A DNA stretch of 64,000 nucleotides, taken from contig CM033401.1 in the NCBI GenBank assembly GCA_019426215.1, positions 15,443,134-15,507,133 of the forward strand, in the 5' to 3' direction. This DNA is from Buddleja alternifolia (Eukaryota; Streptophyta; Magnoliopsida; Lamiales; Scrophulariaceae). The translations under genes and the position numbers were made by a program. Below the pieces are notes generated by a model. The model saw only the letters and a program-made list of their open reading frames with translations. It had not been told where the DNA came from and did no database searches. Every line of letters begins with the position of its first letter. Within the stretch, counting starts at the first letter, position 1. This document shows positions 12,459 through 22,432 of the stretch, in pieces.

Positions 12459-13560
12459 CTATAGGCTTACTGCGTCTGTTAGATGTCTTCCCAATTTTTT
12501 AACTTGATCTGAATCAGTAACATATAGTCTTGATACAAAACCAAAGTCTAGAAGCTGTGCGATAGTGATGAAACTGTCTTCAATCCATCCTTCTTGAAAA
12601 ATTGACGTATCTATCTGAATATTTGGCCATGAAATATACTTTGCAGTATAAAATTTTAGGGTTCCTTGCTGTCTGATTGGCTCTCCTTTCCATTGTAAAA
12701 GAGTAGTGGTAGGCAGTATTCCTTCTATTTTAGCGGTTACAATTAATTGAGCTATTTTTAACATTTTTCGATAGAAATTTTCTTCTGCTTTTTGCCAAAT
12801 TATTTTCTGTATTCCTTCAGGTAGGGATGAAATTGTTTGGGTAGGGTAATGAAAAGTTCTAACTGATAGGAATTGGAGGGATTTTTAGTTGTATTTCCTT
12901 CGGTACGTCTTTTTGGTTTGGCTTTAAAACATATTCTTGAAGGTTTTCATGTTGAATTAAAAGGTCTTGGTACAGTTTGGTTAAGTTGGAGAATTTCATT
13001 GTCACTATGTCAAGATCTTCTTCTAATTGATCAACATCTGGGCTTATAGGCTGTTTTTCTGATGATAAATTCTTGGGTTTTGCATTTTCAGCATTGGGCT
13101 GAATGTAAAAATTTGGGCCTAGTAATCTCTTTGCTGCTGCTATTGCTTCGTAGAATTGCTTAAAAGGTACCATATAACCATTTGAAACTTTTTTAATGCT
13201 TTCTAGTGCTTTTTGATAATCTTCAAAGATTCCAACTGGCTCTCCTCTAATAACGAGATAAACTGCTACATTTTTTAATGGAAATTTTTTATTTTCTTTC
13301 TCAAAGTAATAGCAGAGGGCATTTAATGCTGCTAATTTGCTGGATGAATTATGAGCTTCCCATAGAGCATTGAGTAGAATACTCTGTTTTTCAGTTATAT
13401 AAGGTGTATCTCTCAGAGGCTTGAAAGTATGTCTGATTGGAAGTACTATTTTTCCAAACGTTTTTAAAGTTGGTCTAGGAAAAACGCTTTGTGTAGCTGG
13501 ATTGAAAAACCGAGTTTCTATTGTGAATGTTGGTCTATTCTAGCTAATTTGTTGAAAGTT
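12459..13560 (-). pseudogene. Pararetroviral transactivator/viroplasmin-like ORF (broken)
   Basis: The minus strand has an open stretch from about 13545 to 12859, ending in a stop, followed by a second piece at 12764-12459. Around 13150-13270 it has the pattern of a caulimovirus ORF VI viroplasmin domain: a short beta strand ending YLVIRGEPVGIF, then an amphipathic segment with FYEAIAAAKRLLG. In the family this protein forms inclusion bodies and allows reinitiation on polycistronic RNA. Its position last before the promoter region matches Solendovirus and Caulimovirus. It carries at least one frame break near 12800-12860. The N-terminal start is not certain. Confidence 0.65.
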
Positions 13561-13609
13561 AAGCCTGAAAGCTGGTCTTCAAACTATTTGGTTGTAAGCT
13601 AAAGAGGGA

Positions 13610-14128
13610 GGTCTTGTTTGTTGGTTGTCTTGGTCATTGGAGGCCATGATCTGTTGCCCAAAATTAAAGTTAATTGTCTGCTTAATAAATCTGCTATGCT
13701 ATTGTTTGATCCTTTAATATGTTCAAACTCTACTTTATATCCATTACCTTCTATTGCATTTCTGAAACTTAACCATCTTTTATTATTTTGTTTTCTAGAA
13801 TTTTCATTTTTTATGAATCTAACTACAGCTTCACAATCTGTTCTAATGGTAAAAGGTTTATTTAAATATAGTCTAAAATGGTCTTTTGCTTTAACTATTC
13901 CTGCTATTTCATAATCTAGGTTAGTCCAATTACTCCCTGTTTTGTTAAAATTACCACTGGAATAAGCTGATATTTTTTCTTCACTTTTTGGAGAAAATTT
14001 ATGAAGTTTACATTTTAATATTGCTTCCCATCCTTCTATAGAAATATCTACTTCTATTATGACATAATCAGTACTTAAAGGTAATTCTAAAGGTTTTAAA
14101 TCTTTAACAATTTCTTTAATTTTTCTGA
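13610..14128 (-). pseudogene. Pararetroviral RNase H domain (frame-shifted)
   Basis: This frame continues from RT but is displaced by a frameshift near 14130. It shows RNase H features: an IEVDIS segment with the first catalytic Asp near 14055, an acidic/aromatic SAYSSGNF segment near 13970, and IRTDCEAVVRF with the third Asp near 13840. It ends at about 13610. The domain would remove RNA from RNA-DNA hybrids during replication. The copy is inactive because of the frameshift. Confidence 0.7.
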
Positions 14129-14800
14129 CTAAGTTAAAGCTTCCTGATTAAAATGTCTTTGACTTGATTTTCCGATTTTCTTATATAATGGTCCGATTAA
14201 TTTACTAAGTTTAGGAATAAATTTTCTAGAGTAGTTTAATATTCCTAAAAACGCTTGTATTTGTTTTAAGTTTTCTAGTTTATCTGGGAAATCTAAAATC
14301 TTTTGAGCTATATGAGGTTGTAATTTTATTTGTCCGTTTCCTATTTCTAAACCTAAAAAACTTATTTTTCTCTTAAAAAGTTCCATTTTCTTTTTAGACA
14401 CTACTATTCCATTTTCTTCTATTAAATTAAACACTTGTTTTAGATGATCCTGATGTTGTTTAAAATTTTCAGAAGCTACTAAAATGTCATCCATATACAC
14501 TAAACAGAAATCTAAATGTTTAAATATACTATTCATAAATCTTTGAAATATTGCTGGAGCATTTTTTAAACCAAAAGATAGAACATTCCACTCGAAATGT
14601 CCTTCACTACAGTTGAAAGTTGTCCATTTTTTGTCTTCTTCTACCATTTTAATTTGATTATATCCGCTTTTTAAATCAAATTTTGAAAATATCTTTTTAT
14701 TTTGTATAAGATTAATTAATTCATCTTTATTAGGTATTCTATAAGCATCATCTTCTGTATTATCATTAAGTCTCTTATAATTATCTATGAGGACTATCAC
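14129..14800 (-). pseudogene. Pararetroviral reverse transcriptase, palm and thumb
   Basis: A 223-codon open stretch on the minus strand contains FDLKSGYNQIKM, the catalytic YMDD box (14486-14497) followed by ILVASE, and the thumb motif AFLGILNYSRKFIPK. These are diagnostic of the Caulimoviridae/Metaviridae RT family. The catalytic residues survive. The junction with the upstream RT fingers (about 14790) has lost roughly 15 codons and changes frame, and the frame stops at 14129 before RNase H. Confidence 0.85.
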
Positions 14801-15521
14801 TTCTTCTTATAACACCGATTTCCAACATTTCTTTTATTTGCGTTTTGATTTCTTTTATATCTTCAGGAGTATATTCTATAGTTGTTGTTCTTATCACTAT
14901 ATCTGGGTTTAATATGTTTAGTTTAAAAGTATAATTTACTTTGTTTTTAGCTAAATCATCTTCTATAAGTCCTAACATTTCTAATTTATGCAAAATTCTT
15001 TCATTTTCTAGGTTTAAAACTTCTAATCCCTTTCCTATATCTCTAATTTCTTCATCGAATAGGATATCTATGGTTTCAGGTTCTATATTATTTTGTTCTA
15101 ATTCTTTGAAAAAATCGAGTTCATTATTACCATGTCCACCACACTTCGCAGTCAACTCTGATTGTTTAATGTATCTATTAGTTGAAAAAGTATAATTATG
15201 TTTGCTAATAGTAATATAATTTTTGCCTATTAATATACTGCCATTTAATGCACAGATAAAGTTTAACCCTAAAAGGAATTCGTGGCTATTTATGTTATCT
15301 AGTGCTATAAGTACTTGTCCTAATGTATATTTACTACTATAATTTCCTGAAAAATCTTTAAATTGTATCCCTATGTTAATTAATTCTTTTGTTATTCTCA
15401 TTAATCTATTTTCTGCAGTTCTACTAGTAACCGTATAACTTAATAGTGTTACAAATTCTTTTGGCACAAGACTAGCACTAAGCATGCTTTTTGTACTTCC
15501 TGTATCTAAAATGACTTTAGT
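14781..15521 (-). pseudogene. Pararetroviral aspartic protease and RT fingers
   Basis: The protease active site DTGS is encoded at 15495-15506, preceded by KVIL, immediately after an in-frame stop (15522-15524). The frame runs on through the protease body. It continues to the EIKTQIKEMLEIGVIRRS stretch that opens the RT domain, then stops at 14781. In the family the protease releases coat protein and RT from the polyprotein. The DTGS motif is intact; the surrounding frame is not. Confidence 0.78.
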
Positions 15522-16140
15522 TTAAATAAATTTTTCTTGATTACACCATATTCGACAATCTAAAAGTATTAGACTACTAGTATAGGGTACTTGTAGTTGG
15601 GGTTCATGCGCTGTATTTTGTAAATGAGTTTCTTCTAATTGTTGGTTAATTTCATCAAGTTCTTCTATAACTACACATTTTCCTTTATTTTGATTACTAC
15701 TTATATTTTCATTATTTTTTAATTTTAATTCTATTAATTGTATTCTTAAATCTAAATTCTCTATTTTATGGCTTAGAACTTCTATAGATTCTAGTTTTTT
15801 ACTAGGTTTGGGCGATACATCTGTTTCTATATTATATGCGTCTTTAGCACAAATAAAACAAATTTCGTCAAAAAATATATTGCACTGATATCTTAAATGC
15901 ATATCAGGATATAATCTACAAATACTACAGGCTACACTCATAGTTCCCTTTCCATTTATATATTTATGTTCACATGAATTATTCATATAGGTATATTCTA
16001 TTATATTTGGAATTTCTGGTCCTTCTTCACTTACTATACTAAATATGCTTTCATTATCACTTTCATTACCATCTATACTTACTACATCTTCATCTAATTG
16101 TTCTGCTATGGTTGCCCTTTCCATATTAAACTGTCTTTTC
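15522..16140 (-). pseudogene. Pararetroviral polyprotein, cysteine-rich region after the coat zinc knuckle
   Basis: About 200 codons follow the zinc knuckle in the same frame. Several cysteines and a histidine are spaced as a second metal-binding region: CSIC near 15930, then CNIF and CFICA near 15850-15890. The remainder is charged and coiled-coil-like. A second Cys-rich region after the CCHC finger is known in badnaviruses and some relatives; the function is unclear. It ends at the in-frame stop before the protease. Confidence 0.6.
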
Positions 16141-17700
16141 GGACATCTATTAGCTAAATGTTTAGGATCTCCACAAATATAACATGTGCATTTTCTGGTT
16201 GATGGTTTTTTAACATAATTAGGGGGCTTTCTTCCTTGCCTATATTGTCTAAAACTAGATTTTGGTTTATTTGATATCCTTAATATTTTGCTTTTTGACT
16301 TAAAGTAATTCTGTTGTTCATATTGTTGTGGGGTGTATATAGCTTTTCTACAAAACTCATAAGATTGCTTCCTAATTTTTTCTCTAATAAATTCTTCTTT
16401 ACACCATTCCTGAAGTTTAAAGAAAATATATTGTACTCTAGGTCCTATACCTAATCCTGTAAGATTACTATTAATTTTTATCCATTCTTCATGTATTCTT
16501 TTTCCTAAATCTTGGGGTAATTTCGTAAAATATCTATTACATAATTCTTCATCAAATGCTTTATTAGCTTCTCCTATTAACCTTGTAAAATCCTAACTAA
16601 AAGGTATAACATATTTCATATCAGTTATAGTAAGTTGTTCTAGGTTTCTAAGTGTCGTATTTTGTATGAATGTATTTTCTCTTCCTGGATCTATTCCTAT
16701 TATTAATGTTCTAATAAAACTAGTAAAATTATAATGATTATTTCCTAAGGCCTTTATCTCATTAATTCTATTAGGATCTTTTTTCTTCTTACTTTGCCAG
16801 ATAAATAATGTTGTAGGTCCTAAGCATGTTTCTAAAAAGTTAAACATATCCATATCTGCCTTTTTATTTATTTCCCAATGTCTTACTACACATTGTTCCC
16901 ATATATTTATTTCTTCTGGCCACATTTGTGGACTTCCTAATTCAATTACTAACATGGTTCCACTCATGGTTTTTCCTATGGGTTGTCTTGATCCTATATA
17001 CTTATTTGGCTGGGTTGATCCATATTTATATGTGGGATTTTTCCATTCTGGTCTACCACTCATTTCTACATTTCTAGCTGGAACTTCACTATAATCTGGT
17101 TCTACTCTAGTTCTTTTTCCTATATTACTACTAGTACTTGCTTGACTATCTGCCATAAAAGCTACTTCGTTATTACCTTTCTCTTTATTTTTAAAGAATT
17201 TCTCAAATTCTATTTTTCCTGAACATATATCATCTACTAAATCAATATTATAATATTGTTTAAATTCTTCTTCAGCTGACTCTAAATTGATATCTAAATT
17301 CATTGCTTCAAAATACATTTCATCTACTAATTCTCTTAAATTATTTATCTCACAATTTTTTCTTAATATTTCTTCCATATTTTTTGTTCTATAATCATTT
17401 TTGAGCTGACTCTCTAATTGTCTAATCTCTTCATCTATTTCTTCTATATTTTCTTCCTCTTCATCTTTCTCGCTTTCTAAATCAGATAATATTTCCCAAT
17501 TAGCAAATCTACTAGTTATTCTAACTTCTTCTTCTATAATATTCATGTAGCTTGTTTCAGTTTCATTATCAGTTTCTTCTTCTAGATCTTCTAAATTTTC
17601 TTTGGGATCTTATTTTTGGTAATTAAGAAATCTAATAAAAGTTTGACCTCTACTGTTTGTATACATTACACTTTCTCCTGGAACTTTGACCGTCTCATTT
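16125..17700 (-). pseudogene. Pararetroviral coat protein with CCHC zinc knuckle (broken)
   Basis: The minus strand encodes a long acidic N-terminal region (17300-17546). The coat core follows, then, after a stop near 16593, a continuing frame that ends in the CCHC knuckle CYICGDPKHLANRC (16143-16184). An acidic N terminus, a basic C terminus and a terminal CCHC are typical of caulimovirid coat proteins. Upstream of the first methionine (17546) the same frame continues to about 17700 with one stop near 17610, overlapping the movement protein end. At least two in-frame stops make it non-functional. Confidence 0.75.
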
Positions 17701-17703
17701 TCT

Positions 17704-18492
17704 TCAAGTGTTTGTTAATTCCCATTCTTCTCCATTTAAATCGTTATTATCAATATTTAAAGGTTTAATCATTTTTACTCCTACTAAGGCTAATCTATCT
17801 ATTATCCCATCTATATTAATTTTATATTGAGGAAAACTATTATTGGTTACTCTTCCTAAAAACACTATAGAAACTACTAAGTTGTTACCATCATATGTTT
17901 CATATCCTCTAGTTTGTAATCCTATAGTAATTTTATTAATATCTTTAATAATTTTCATCATGTTCGGAGCTACATAAAATATTCCTACATTATTAGTCAT
18001 ATCTATTTCCATACTAGCAAATACTGCTCTCCTAGCATCAGATCAACTTTTATCTAATAATAAAACTAAAACCTTTCCACCGGTTCCCTTTCTAGTTAAT
18101 CCCTTTATTCCTATAATAATTAATCCTAAATGTATATACTTTTGCTTTAATTGTTTTATACATTCCGGGCTAACTAAGCTTATATTTTCAGCATTTGTTG
18201 TAACTTTTACTTCTTTTTCTCTAAATTTCTTGATTAAATGTGTGTTAAAATCCATTTTTCCTACTTTGTTTAATGTTTTAGGTTTTAACTTATCTATTCC
18301 CTTGTTATTATATAAATTAAGATTTTCTTCTACGTCTATTATTTCCTTTAATTCTACTTCTCTAGCTGAACTTTGACTTCCTGATCCTCTAAACATTCTT
18401 TTAGTGAAAGTATTACTTATTTTTCCTTTCTCCTTTTCTTTATTACTTGATTCACTTATAGTTCTACTAGTACCACTAAATGATCTCATCAT
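17704..18492 (-). pseudogene. Pararetroviral movement protein (30K superfamily), one in-frame stop
   Basis: The frame starts at an ATG at 18490-18492, four bases after the ORF2 stop, and ends at 17704. It shows the caulimovirid 30K pattern: IHLGLIIIGIKGLTRKG, then KVLVLLLD, then after one TGA (18041-18043) the segment MEIDMTNNVGIFYVAPNM. These segments are conserved in movement proteins that enlarge plasmodesmata. Apart from the single stop it is nearly complete, and so it is one of the better preserved ORFs of the copy. Confidence 0.75.
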
Positions 18493-18495
18493 TTT

Positions 18496-18834
18496 TTACC
18501 AATATATATATTTTTTAGGTTCTTTTTTAGGTTTTTCAGATTCGTCTAGCGCTAAATTTGCTAATCTTTTTGCTATACTATCTTGTAAATCTCCTTTAAT
18601 CACTTGAGATACTGTGTCTATTTTAGTACTTAATTTTTCTAACTTATATTCTAATTTATCTAGCCTTTCGAATATTTGTAGAATTAAAGCGAATTGAATA
18701 TTCCAAAATTTAGGATATAATTTATCTGAATTACTAGTTCCTTGATAGGTAGTAAATCCTTCTTCTGTATATAGATATTTATTTGTTAGTTCAATGGCTC
18801 TTTTATATTCTAACCTATTTTCTATACTATTCAT
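18496..18834 (-). CDS. Pararetroviral small ORF2 (112 aa), possible virion-associated protein
   Basis: This is an uninterrupted 112-codon frame between ORF1 and the movement protein. Its middle is a heptad-like segment (LQIFERLDKLEYKLEKLSTK) predicted to be a coiled coil, and the tail is lysine-rich. Size, position and coiled coil resemble small virion-associated or DNA-binding proteins of caulimovirids. Identity is inferred from context, not from clear homology. It lies in a dead element, so expression is doubtful. Confidence 0.5.
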   Translation of the reverse strand: MNSIENRLEYKRAIELTNKYLYTEEGFTTYQGTSNSDKLYPKFWNIQFALILQIFERLDKLEYKLEKLSTKIDTVSQVIKGDLQDSIAKRLANLALDESEKPKKEPKKYIYW

Positions 18835-18845
18835 CCGCTAACTAT

Positions 18846-19509
18846 TCATTCTATATTTTTTAGAGTTTTACTTGTTTCTAAGTTTTGAGCTTCAAATTTA
18901 TTTATTTTTTCTATTACTTGACTTAGAGTTTTCTTAGTTTCAATTTCTAATTGTTTTAGCTTATTACTTTCCAAGCTATATTTTAACTCTATTATTTCGT
19001 CTTTAGTGGGGAAAAGCTTATTATATTTCTTAACTATTTTTAGAGTTTCCTCAGATTGTTGTTTAATATAATCTAAATTATTATTTTCACTCTTCTCTAT
19101 TATTTCTCTATTTATTAAAACTGTTTCTTTTAAGTGTTTATTTTCCGAATGTAAATTGTGCTTAAAACTTGAATCAAATCTACAAATAAATTTATGTTTA
19201 TCTAACGAGATTACGGTTCTATCGGCTAAACTATATTCTAAATCTAGATATTCTAATCTTTTATAATTAGAAGAAGCTATTTTAATAAAAAGCTGCTATT
19301 AATATATTCAAGACTAAAAGGTATTTAATATAGTTTTCGTGATCTCTTAATCTAGGAGGTATAATAAGATAATTATTAACCCAACTTTCTCTCCTAATTA
19401 TTAATTGATTTCGTAATTCTAATATTAATTCTGTATTAGTATAATCTAAGTTTTCCAAAGTATTAAGACAATCAATAAAATCACTTAAAATATGAGCAGG
19501 AATTGGCAT
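18846..19509 (-). pseudogene. Pararetroviral ORF1, frame-shifted, coiled-coil protein
   Basis: The frame opens with ATG at 19507-19509 and runs 75 codons to a stop at 19282. A second frame continues from about 19275 to a stop at 18846-18848 with a long charged coiled coil. The change of frame is near 19275. Solendoviruses have an ORF1 of unknown function before the movement protein, and I can give no function here. The next ORF starts 12 bases downstream, a compact spacing typical of the family. Confidence 0.55.
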
Positions 19510-19559
19510 GTATGTAAATTATGAAGGCAATAAAAAGTCTTTATACAAATTTATAAAAG

Positions 19560-19605
19560 CGGGTTGGGATTCCCTTTTCTTTAAATATTTGTAATTACTC
19601 TCATG
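19560..19605 (-). promoter_or_regulatory. Right arm of the predicted pararetroviral leader stem
   Basis: In RNA sense it reads CATGAGAG, an AT-rich stretch, then GGGAATCCC, about 50 nt before the ORF1 start. It is complementary to 11456-11502. See the left arm entry for the implication. Confidence 0.6.
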
Positions 19606-20330
19606 GATTTTTTGATGTTTTTGTTGTTTTGTGGGGCCAAAATAAACCATTTTCAAAGTTCGAGGACTAAAGGTAAATAAATTGAAAGTATAGGGACTAT
19701 ACGAAAGATTTTAAATTGTATAGGGGGTTTTGACCAATTTCTTGATAACACAGGGGGAAAGCTTGCAATTTTCCATCTTTAACTTTAGTAAGGGTATATT
19801 GGTCCTTTCAAACAAATGGGTCCCATAGGGGTCTAAAATTGAATTACTTTTTTGAAAAGGTCTAAATTTGCTCAAACATATGCAATTGGAGGTTAAATTT
19901 GTTAAGTTTCCGGCTACACAAGGGAGAGGAGAGAGATTTTTCTCTTCTTTTTTTCTGTCAAGTTAATTGTGAAAGATTTTTGAACTAGATAGTTAGGTAT
20001 ATATAAGGACTAGTGGACTTGGAATTAACTAATTTCTTGAGCCCATCAAACTCCTACACACACGCCTAATACACGCCCAAGTCATCCAAGACTGGGCTAA
20101 GTTGACTTTTAGTCCAATTATTAATTAAGTCCAATATATTTTAGTCCAATTAAAATATGATATTAAGTAATAATCATCTAAATTAAATAATCTAATTATT
20201 AATTTAGAATATGATGACTATAATAAATACATCTAATTATTTATTATTATCATTATTATTATTAATTTATTTCATTAATCTAATTAATCAAATAAATAAA
20301 TTTGTTCATACATCTAGTTATTTATTATTA

Positions 20331-21651
20331 AGGGATTATTACATAATATACCCCTGTGAAATACGAAACCTGCACACATCCTCCCTATATTAAAAAAATA
20401 GTCTTATATAACCCTGTGATTTTAAAAACTTTGCGCGAAAACCCCTCTCCGTTAGAATTAACGGAGAGTGTTGTGCACTCGCTGGGATTGAGATTGGGTA
20501 GCTTTTTGTGTTATATATACTTGTAAAATTATTATTTTATCCTTTCAATTTGAATTAAAAATGAATAAATAATTGAATTTGGGTAGGATATGGTGTATTT
20601 GGGTAGGATAATATGGGTTTGGGTAATCCAAACCCAAATCCTCACATTTTTCCTTTTTCTTTTATTTTTCTTTTTCGTTTCTTTTTTCTTTGTTTTTCTC
20701 TTTCCTCTTTTTTCCCCTTTTTCTTTTTTCCCCCCTTCTTCCCCCGTCAACCCAGGCACCACCAACCCGAACTTAGATCTGGACGAAAAAGATAAAGTTT
20801 GAATCGGCTTTGTGCGTGGAAGATACCGGAGGTGGGTTGCGAATTTTTGAAACAAATTATAAATCTGCTCATGTCACCGTCCAAATCGCCGGAGAAGATG
20901 AAGTTTTCTATGGAATTTTGGCCGCTCAAACTCGTCGGTTTGCGCTGTTCCGATGGCGGATTTTTGTCAGAGATTTGAGGGACGAGGTCGACGTCGCGAA
21001 GCGCCACTGTTATCATCGGCGAATTCGTCGGAGCAGCGTGACGGCTGAAAAAGGAATTTTGTTATTTTCCAAAAGTTTATTTTATGAATTTTTTATGATT
21101 TTTTTAAATTTTTTTATGATGAATTTGTTTTCTATTTTTTTAGAAATTTTGTTATTTTCAAAAAATTTATAATTTTGTTTTTAAGTTTTCTAGAAATTAT
21201 CTGATTTTTTTTATCAAATTTATAAAAAAAATCCTGAATTTCCAGTTTTGTTTTCTATATTTTCTAATATTTTTAATTATTTTTGAGTTTTCATGAATTT
21301 TAAATTTATTATTATTATTTTAAATTTCTGACAATTTTTTGAATTTTTTTCTGATTTTCAGCATTTTTATACATATTTCTTATATTTATACTATCTTCTT
21401 AATAATAACTATTATTAAATGATCTAAAGGTTAAGAATAAATTATCCGAATGCTGAGATTAATTGAGAATAAAGATAATGATTTAACACTAAGGGACTAA
21501 CGGGAGACTAACGGCGTTAGTGAAGACTAACGGAAAGGCGAGAGTGTGCAATCTAAAAATTAACACAGGGGCATATAAGGTTATTTTTTTAACACAGGGG
21601 GGATGTGTGCAGGTTTCGTATTTCACAGGGATATATTATGTAATAATCCCT
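20331..21651. mobile_element. Non-autonomous DNA transposon with ~95-bp inverted termini and a GC-rich core
   Basis: The ends are near-identical inverted repeats: AGGGATTATTACATAATATA at the left and the reverse complement at 21632-21651. They extend about 95 bp with a few mismatches. The flanks repeat ATTATTA (20324-20330 and 21652-21658), but the site is an ATT-rich microsatellite, so the true target-repeat length (3 to 7 bp) is uncertain. No transposase is visible. The interior holds a pyrimidine tract (20640-20740) and a GC-rich block (about 20740-21050) with an open frame on the plus strand (20810-21172), possibly a captured gene piece. The superfamily is not assigned. Confidence 0.75.
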
Positions 21652-21769
21652 ATTATTAATTTATTTCCATTAATCCAATTAATCAAATAAATTAATTTGC
21701 TCATCAAATGACAAATTACCTAATTTATGTATTTGACAATGAAAGAATTTTCTTCACTCAATTCCTTTA

Positions 21770-22432
21770 GGGATAAATGCATAAAAAAACCTTGTGTTAA
21801 AAACCACCTGAGATCGCGAAATAGCCTAAAAGCCCCTCATGTTAATGAAAAAGTCTGCTCACTTGGCCCTCGCAGTTAACAAACACTAACACCGTTAATT
21901 TTTTCCAACTTTTCATGTTATACCCTTTATAATATTGTTAAAGTTTTTTTTATATAATTTCTTTACATTTTTCTTTCTTCTTTTTTTTCCTTTTCTTTTC
22001 CCCTTTTCCCTTTCTGCCTTCGTCTTCCCTAAAACACCATAACAGCCCCTGCCCATAATCACAGAACCATCCGCACTGTCCTCCATCACCACCTTACACC
22101 TGTATCGGAAGACCATGGCCGGCCACCCTTGCCCCCAACACCCGATTGAAACGCATCACCTCCTAATTTGCCAAAACTAACCTCTACAACCCCCCCCCCC
22201 CCCTCCAAGGATACACCAAGACGCCAGAAAACAACCACACTTCGGTCACCATTAAACGATCTCCACTCCCACCTCATCCACCTACCCTCAATGCTCCAAA
22301 AACTCCATTTTTTGCCGCAACCCACCGGATTCGTGATGGGTCTTCCTCTGTTCATGGCTTCTGAATTTTTTTCTGGATTTTTATTATGTTTTCTTTTTTT
22401 TTCTTATTTATTCTGAATTTTTCAGAATTTTA
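21770..22432. mobile_element. Insertion in the A LTR, TIR-like left end, right end not recognised
   Basis: The A LTR is interrupted from about 21770 to 22432. The left end starts GGGATAAATGCATAAAAAAA, close to the terminus of the MITE at 52246 (GGGATTAATGC), but the matching inverted end is missing. The core (about 22010-22360) is GC-rich with a C11 run at 22190-22202. Probably a 3'-truncated non-autonomous element; a captured host fragment is possible but unidentified. Confidence 0.5.

Larger units (their letters stand above)
10990..19605 (-). mobile_element. Endogenous pararetrovirus (caulimovirid, Solendovirus-like layout), degraded
   Basis: About 8.6 kb on the minus strand holds, in order from 19509 leftward, a coiled-coil ORF1, a small ORF2, a 30K-type movement protein, a coat-zinc knuckle-protease-RT-RNase H polyprotein, and a viroplasmin/transactivator ORF. 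These are followed by an intergenic promoter, poly(A) signal, leader and tRNA-Met primer site. There are no LTRs and no integrase. A separate movement protein, a combined coat/pol ORF and a terminal transactivator match the published four-ORF Solendovirus layout (tobacco vein clearing virus type); genus placement is inference. Stops and frameshifts occur in nearly every ORF and RT has a small deletion. Borders are estimated from where Mutator-like subterminal sequence ends. Confidence 0.82.
10607..19911. mobile_element. Mutator-like insertion (9-bp target repeat) carrying an endogenous pararetrovirus
   Basis: The insertion interrupts the A LTR exactly between two copies of GGCTACACA (10598-10606 and 19912-19920). 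A 9-bp duplication is the hallmark of Mutator-like elements. The ends are imperfect inverted repeats of about 31 bp: the left begins GGGACGATAGCAATTTTAGA and the right, read inward, begins GGAAACTTAACAAATTTAAC. Both reach a shared CAATTGCA core. The subterminal 300 bp on each side share AT-rich 'TTTAGTCCCT'-like sequence, as often seen in non-autonomous Mutator-like elements. No transposase was found. The interior (about 10990-19605) is caulimovirid sequence. Either the virus integrated into a small MULE or the MULE acquired it; the sequence does not decide. Confidence 0.65.

Noticed and set aside
22086..22416. Gly/Trp-rich minus-strand and Pro/Ser-rich plus-strand frames
   Set aside because: They arise from the GC-rich core and C run of a non-autonomous insert; no protein family could be assigned.
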